A DNA stretch of 9,779 nucleotides from Pirellulales bacterium (GTDB lineage: Bacteria > Planctomycetota > Planctomycetia > Pirellulales > Thermoguttaceae), in contig JAUWWA010000033.1 in the NCBI GenBank assembly GCA_030617125.1, forward strand, positions 1-9,779, read 5' to 3'. This document shows positions 7,340 to 9,779 of this stretch, in pieces. The notes below the pieces were generated by a model. The model did no database searches and had not been told where the DNA came from. It saw only the letters and a list, made by a program, of their open reading frames with translations. Numbering within the stretch: position 1 is the first letter of the stretch; each line of letters opens with the position of its first letter. Both the position numbers and the translations under genes were made by a program.

Positions 7340-7542
7340 ATACATAGTGATTAAACTGTTGCCCGGACCAAGGCCGAGCGATGGGGCGATTCCAGTGTGC
7401 TACTACCGCTATCAGATTCCGCATCCGGTGTCAACAGGCCGGGTTATCACCTAACGCGGCCTTCGGCCGTAAGCAAACTCCTTCACGTCGTCAGTCGACA
7501 AAAAGGAGTATTATCCGCCAGCGCGACCACGGCCGTCAAGAC

Positions 7543-7563
7543 GCCGTTCCTGTTCAGGACGGC
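7543..7563. other. Hairpin in the fhs-serA divergent region
   Basis: GCCGT (7543-7547), a bulged T, then CCT, loop GTTC, AGG and ACGGC (7559-7563) form an 8-pair stem with one bulge. It lies about 25 bases upstream of the predicted serA -35. No T-tract follows on either strand, so it is not a typical terminator; it could be a protein-binding inverted repeat. Confidence 0.4.
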
Positions 7564-7588
7564 TCACCGTGGGGCCGGAATCGAGGGA

Positions 7589-7617
7589 TTGACCGCCGGC
7601 TAAACGGCCCATAAACT
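7589..7617 (+). promoter_or_regulatory. Predicted promoter of serA
   Basis: TTGACC (7589-7594, 5 of 6 to the sigma70 -35) is followed after 17 bases by TAAACT (7612-7617, 4 of 6 to TATAAT). A start near 7624 would give a leader of about 97 bases that contains the hairpins at 7643-7698. The -10 is weak, so the call is tentative. Confidence 0.4.
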
Positions 7618-7642
7618 AGCACTGTTCGTTGGGAAAGCCCGG

Positions 7643-7698
7643 TGGCAGACATGTGCCAACTCCCCCGCACTGCGGTGCGGGGGATTCCGTTGGTTGGC
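7643..7698 (+). promoter_or_regulatory. Structured serA leader with mutually exclusive stems
   Basis: Three pairings can be drawn. TGGCA (7643-7647) pairs with TGCCA (7654-7658) around a six-base loop. CCCCCGCAC (7662-7670) pairs perfectly with GTGCGGGGG (7675-7683) around loop TGCG. GCCAAC (7655-7660) can instead pair with GTTGGC (7693-7698), enclosing the nine-pair stem and competing with the first hairpin. The serA ribosome binding site (GAGG, 7711-7714) lies just downstream. The arrangement could be a regulatory leader, but it fits no RNA family I know, and there is no T-tract after the strong stem. Confidence 0.4.
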
Positions 7699-7720
7699 GT
7701 TCGAAGATCAGAGGAAACTC

Positions 7721-9358
7721 ATGCCGCGAATCGTTGTTCTGGACAACCTATCCCGAGACGGCCTCGACTTGCTGGAGTCGGCCGGAAACATCGAATACGA
7801 AGTGTGCACGGGCCTAAAGGGCGAAGAACTGCGCAGCACACTTTTGGAGTTCGACGGCGCGATCTGCCGCAGCGGCGTGAAGATCACTGGCGACGTGCTC
7901 GAAGGAAACCGCCGGCTGAAGGCGATCGCCCGGGCCGGCGTCGGCACCGACAACATCGACAAGGAAACCGCCACCCGCTGGGGAATCGTGGTTATGAACA
8001 CCCCGGGCGGCAACACCATCTCCACGGCCGAGCACACCATCGCGTTGATGTTGGCCCTGTCGCGCAACATTCATCCGGCCTATCAAGGCCTCATCGAGGG
8101 CCGTTGGGATCGCAAGCAGTACATGGGCACGCAGTTGGCCGGCAGCACGCTGGGAATCATCGGCCTGGGCCGAATTGGGCAAGCCGTCGCCACACGCGCG
8201 GCGGCCATGGAAATGCACGTGCTCGGATACGATCCGTTCCTTTCGGAGCAGCGGGCGAAGGAACTGGGAATCAAAACCTGTGCTTCCGTCCGGGAGATGC
8301 TACCCGAGGTCGACTACCTCACCGTCCACACACCGCTGAACGATGAGACGCGCAACCTGATCGGACGCGAGGAAATCAAGATGATGCGATCCGGCGTGCG
8401 GCTGATCAATAGTGCCCGCGGCGGCATCTTTAACACCGAAGCGCTCGTCGAAGGGCTCCGCGACGGGCACATCGGCGGAGTGGCGCTGGACGTCTACGAG
8501 TCCGAGCCGTGCACCGACAGTCCGCTGTTCGGGATGCCAGGCGTGTTGTGCACGCCACACCTGGGCGCCAGTACGGAAGAGGCGCAGACGAACGTGGCCG
8601 TGGAGGCCGCCGAATTGCTGATTGACTTCTTCACCACCGGCGCGATCCGCCAGTCGGTCAACATGTCGCCGCTGGATCCCGAAACACTCGAAGAGCTGCG
8701 CGGATATCTGAATGTGGCCTACCGGTTGGGGATGCTGTTGGCGCAGGTCGACCACAACCCGCCGACGGGTTGCCGCCTATGTTACGAGGGCGAGGTGGCC
8801 AAAAAAGACTGCCGCTTGTTGTCCGCCGCTTTTGCCGCCGGACTGTTGGAACATGCCATGGAGGAAGAGGTCAACCTCATCAATGCCGAGGTCTTCCTGC
8901 ACGAACGCGGTATCGAACTCGTCGAACAGCGCAGCAGCGACGTCGGCGACTTTGGCTCGCTGATTACCGCCGAAGTGGTCAGCCGGCAGCGGACCTCGGT
9001 TGCCGCCGGCACGTTGTTCGGCAACATGCCGCGACTGGTCCGCAAGGGCAATTTTCGGGTGGAAAGCCGCCTGGAAGGCATCATGCTCCTGACGACGCAC
9101 CGGGACGTGCCGGGCGTGATCGGCAAGATCGGCAACATCTTCGGCAGCCATCAAATCAACATCGCCGATATGTCGGTCGGCCGCGGCACGAGCAAACCCG
9201 GTGGCGAGGCCGTCGCTATCCTGGCGCTCGACAGCCAGCCGCCGGCCGAAGCCGTGGCCGAGGTGCTGGCCATGGAGCCGATCGTGCAGGCCTGGATCGT
9301 CAAGCTCCCTCCACCTGACAAACTCCCCGATTGGATGCAAGGAGGAGCTGAAGGATGA
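7721..9358 (+). CDS. serA: D-3-phosphoglycerate dehydrogenase, long form with ACT domain
   Basis: The enzyme oxidises 3-phosphoglycerate to 3-phosphohydroxypyruvate with NAD+, the first step of serine synthesis. With the ATG at 7721 (GAGG at 7711-7714) it has 545 residues, slightly above the usual 525-530 of the long type. The Rossmann motif GLGRIG is at 148-153 and the catalytic triad is R233 (NSARGG), E262 (YESEP) and H280 (TPHLGAS). The middle region (about 310-440) fits the allosteric substrate-binding domain, and an ACT domain spans about 453-527 with DVPGVIGKIG, the usual serine-sensing module. In-frame TTG at 7694 lacks a ribosome binding site and would add residues outside the family N-terminus. 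It lies 72 bases before glyA, and the two form a serine/glycine unit that supplies C1 units to tetrahydrofolate. Confidence 0.97.
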   Translation: MPRIVVLDNLSRDGLDLLESAGNIEYEVCTGLKGEELRSTLLEFDGAICRSGVKITGDVLEGNRRLKAIARAGVGTDNIDKETATRWGIVVMNTPGGNTISTAEHTIALMLALSRNIHPAYQGLIEGRWDRKQYMGTQLAGSTLGIIGLGRIGQAVATRAAAMEMHVLGYDPFLSEQRAKELGIKTCASVREMLPEVDYLTVHTPLNDETRNLIGREEIKMMRSGVRLINSARGGIFNTEALVEGLRDGHIGGVALDVYESEPCTDSPLFGMPGVLCTPHLGASTEEAQTNVAVEAAELLIDFFTTGAIRQSVNMSPLDPETLEELRGYLNVAYRLGMLLAQVDHNPPTGCRLCYEGEVAKKDCRLLSAAFAAGLLEHAMEEEVNLINAEVFLHERGIELVEQRSSDVGDFGSLITAEVVSRQRTSVAAGTLFGNMPRLVRKGNFRVESRLEGIMLLTTHRDVPGVIGKIGNIFGSHQINIADMSVGRGTSKPGGEAVAILALDSQPPAEAVAEVLAMEPIVQAWIVKLPPPDKLPDWMQGGAEG

Positions 9359-9427
9359 ATGACGAATGATGAGTGATGAATGATGAATGCGCCAGTAGCA
9401 AATCCCAAATCCCCTGATTCCTGATCC
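9355..9427. repeat. Mosaic of three heptamer repeat families between serA and glyA
   Basis: Five tandem heptamers run from 9355: ATGAATG, ACGAATG, ATGAGTG, ATGAATG, ATGAATG (ending at 9389). After a ten-base spacer come AAATCCC twice (9400-9406, 9407-9413), then CTGATTC (9414-9420) and CTGATCC (9421-9427). The array begins inside the serA stop codon (9356-9358) and ends three bases before the glyA ATG, so it fills the whole intergenic gap. The CTGAT-core heptamers recall CTGATGG, CTGATAG and CTGATCG in the fhs-folD array. Confidence 0.8.
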
Positions 9428-9430
9428 TCG

Positions 9431-9779
9431 ATGAACTGTCTCGAACGGCAAGATCCCGAAGTTTGGGCCGCCCTCGCCGGAGAAACCGGGCGGCAGCGCG
9501 ACCGGCTCGTGATGATCGCCAGCGAGAACTACACCAGCCCCGCCGTGATGCACGCCTCCGAAAGCGTGCTCTCGAACAAGTATGCCGACGGCTATCCCGG
9601 CCGACGCTATTTCAGCGGGTGCCAGTTTGTCGACATCATCGAGGACTTCGCTCGAGAACGCGCCAAAGAACTTTTCGGCGCCGAACACGCCAACGTCCAA
9701 CCGCATTCCGGCTCCCAGGCTAACGAGGCCGTTTATCTGGCCGCGCTTCGGCCGGGAGATACCGTGCTGGGGCTCGACC
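9431..9779 (+). CDS. glyA: Serine hydroxymethyltransferase, 5' part only
   Basis: Only the first 116 codons are inside the window. They match the GlyA N-terminus clearly: [13 protein letters not shown] (28-40), [12 protein letters not shown] (49-60), [22 protein letters not shown] and [10 protein letters not shown] at the edge. The enzyme is PLP-dependent and converts serine plus tetrahydrofolate to glycine and methylene-tetrahydrofolate; the PLP lysine is beyond the edge. Two positions are unusual: D53 and F61 align, by my memory alignment, with E57 and Y65 of E. coli GlyA, both implicated in catalysis. The start codon has no Shine-Dalgarno: the bases just upstream are the CTGATCC repeat unit, so translation may rely on coupling to serA or on an SD-independent route. 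Confidence 0.95.
   Translation, partial: MNCLERQDPEVWAALAGETGRQRDRLVMIASENYTSPAVMHASESVLSNKYADGYPGRRYFSGCQFVDIIEDFARERAKELFGAEHANVQPHSGSQANEAVYLAALRPGDTVLGLD

Larger units (their letters stand above)
7326..7720. other. Divergent intergenic region between fhs and serA
   Basis: This 395-base stretch has no convincing gene. For fhs (minus strand) there is a perfect -35 TTGACA at 7434-7429 with only a weak -10 (TAGCGG after 17 bases), and a TTTAAT at about 24 bases before the start codon without a good -35; neither is strong. It contains a 5-base stem CGGCC/GGCCG with loop TTC at 7457-7469 and a longer hairpin at 7543-7563. The serA promoter and leader occupy the right part and are listed separately. 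Several inverted repeats in a region between two C1-metabolism units suggest regulation, but no known riboswitch class is recognised. Confidence 0.6.

Noticed and set aside
7322..7345. Eight-codon upstream frame (MYEEDLR-stop) whose stop overlaps the fhs TTG as TTGA
   Set aside because: It has no ribosome binding site of its own and its middle codons are simply the GAGGAGG site of fhs, so it is most likely chance.
7630..7683. Cobalamin riboswitch resemblance (GGGAA, CCCGGTG, then CCCCCGCACTG upstream of serA)
   Set aside because: The order of short motifs recalls the core, but the bases after GGTG form a local hairpin instead of the expected AATCC segment, CCCCCGCAC is fully used in a nine-pair hairpin, and no B12-box-like AGCCAGGAGACC follows.
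7662..7683. Intrinsic terminator upstream of serA
   Set aside because: The stem is strong but the following bases (ATTCCGTTGG) are not a T-tract on either strand.
8777..9706. Minus-strand open frame of 309 codons crossing serA and glyA
   Set aside because: It crosses two genes with clear conserved motifs and the repeat-filled gap between them, and has no family features.

Overview
The window is a one-carbon metabolism locus from a high-GC bacterium. The coding texture (long antisense open frames over real genes, TTG and GTG starts, a gene with no visible Shine-Dalgarno) and intergenic heptamer repeats fit an uncultured anaerobe. Planctomycetota is my best guess, but this rests on general impression. 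The formate-tetrahydrofolate ligase instead resembles the form I associate with sulfate-reducing Desulfobacterota, so taxonomy stays open.

Layout. Positions 1-7325 lie on the minus strand and read, in transcription order: fhs, folD, a DUF433/DUF5615 toxin-antitoxin-like pair, then hdrC, hdrB and an hdrA-like gene that runs off the left edge. hdrC-hdrB-hdrA are separated by only 1 and 3 bases and have a good sigma70-type promoter just upstream of hdrC. A 395-base divergent region (7326-7720) holds the leaders of fhs and serA. On the plus strand, serA (7721-9358) is followed by glyA, which runs off the right edge.

How the genes work together. Fhs and FolD interconvert formate, formyl-, methenyl- and methylene-tetrahydrofolate, the upper methyl branch of the Wood-Ljungdahl pathway. 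SerA and GlyA make serine and move its C3 onto tetrahydrofolate, feeding the same pool. HdrABC is a flavin/iron-sulfur electron-transfer module. Beside methyl-branch genes it plausibly partners a methylene-tetrahydrofolate reductase (MetF/MetV) outside the window; this is inference. The flow direction (CO2 or formate reduction versus oxidation) cannot be read from the sequence.

Most notable: (i) the HdrA-like protein carries a complete GltD/NfnB-type FAD and NAD(P)H module inserted between its two ferredoxin-like regions, with an acidic residue where GltD has the NADPH-binding arginines; (ii) two intergenic arrays of period-7 repeats begin exactly at the stop codons of fhs and serA; (iii) a toxin-antitoxin-like pair sits inside the C1 gene run; (iv) the GlyA fragment has Asp and Phe at positions that are usually catalytic Glu and Tyr.
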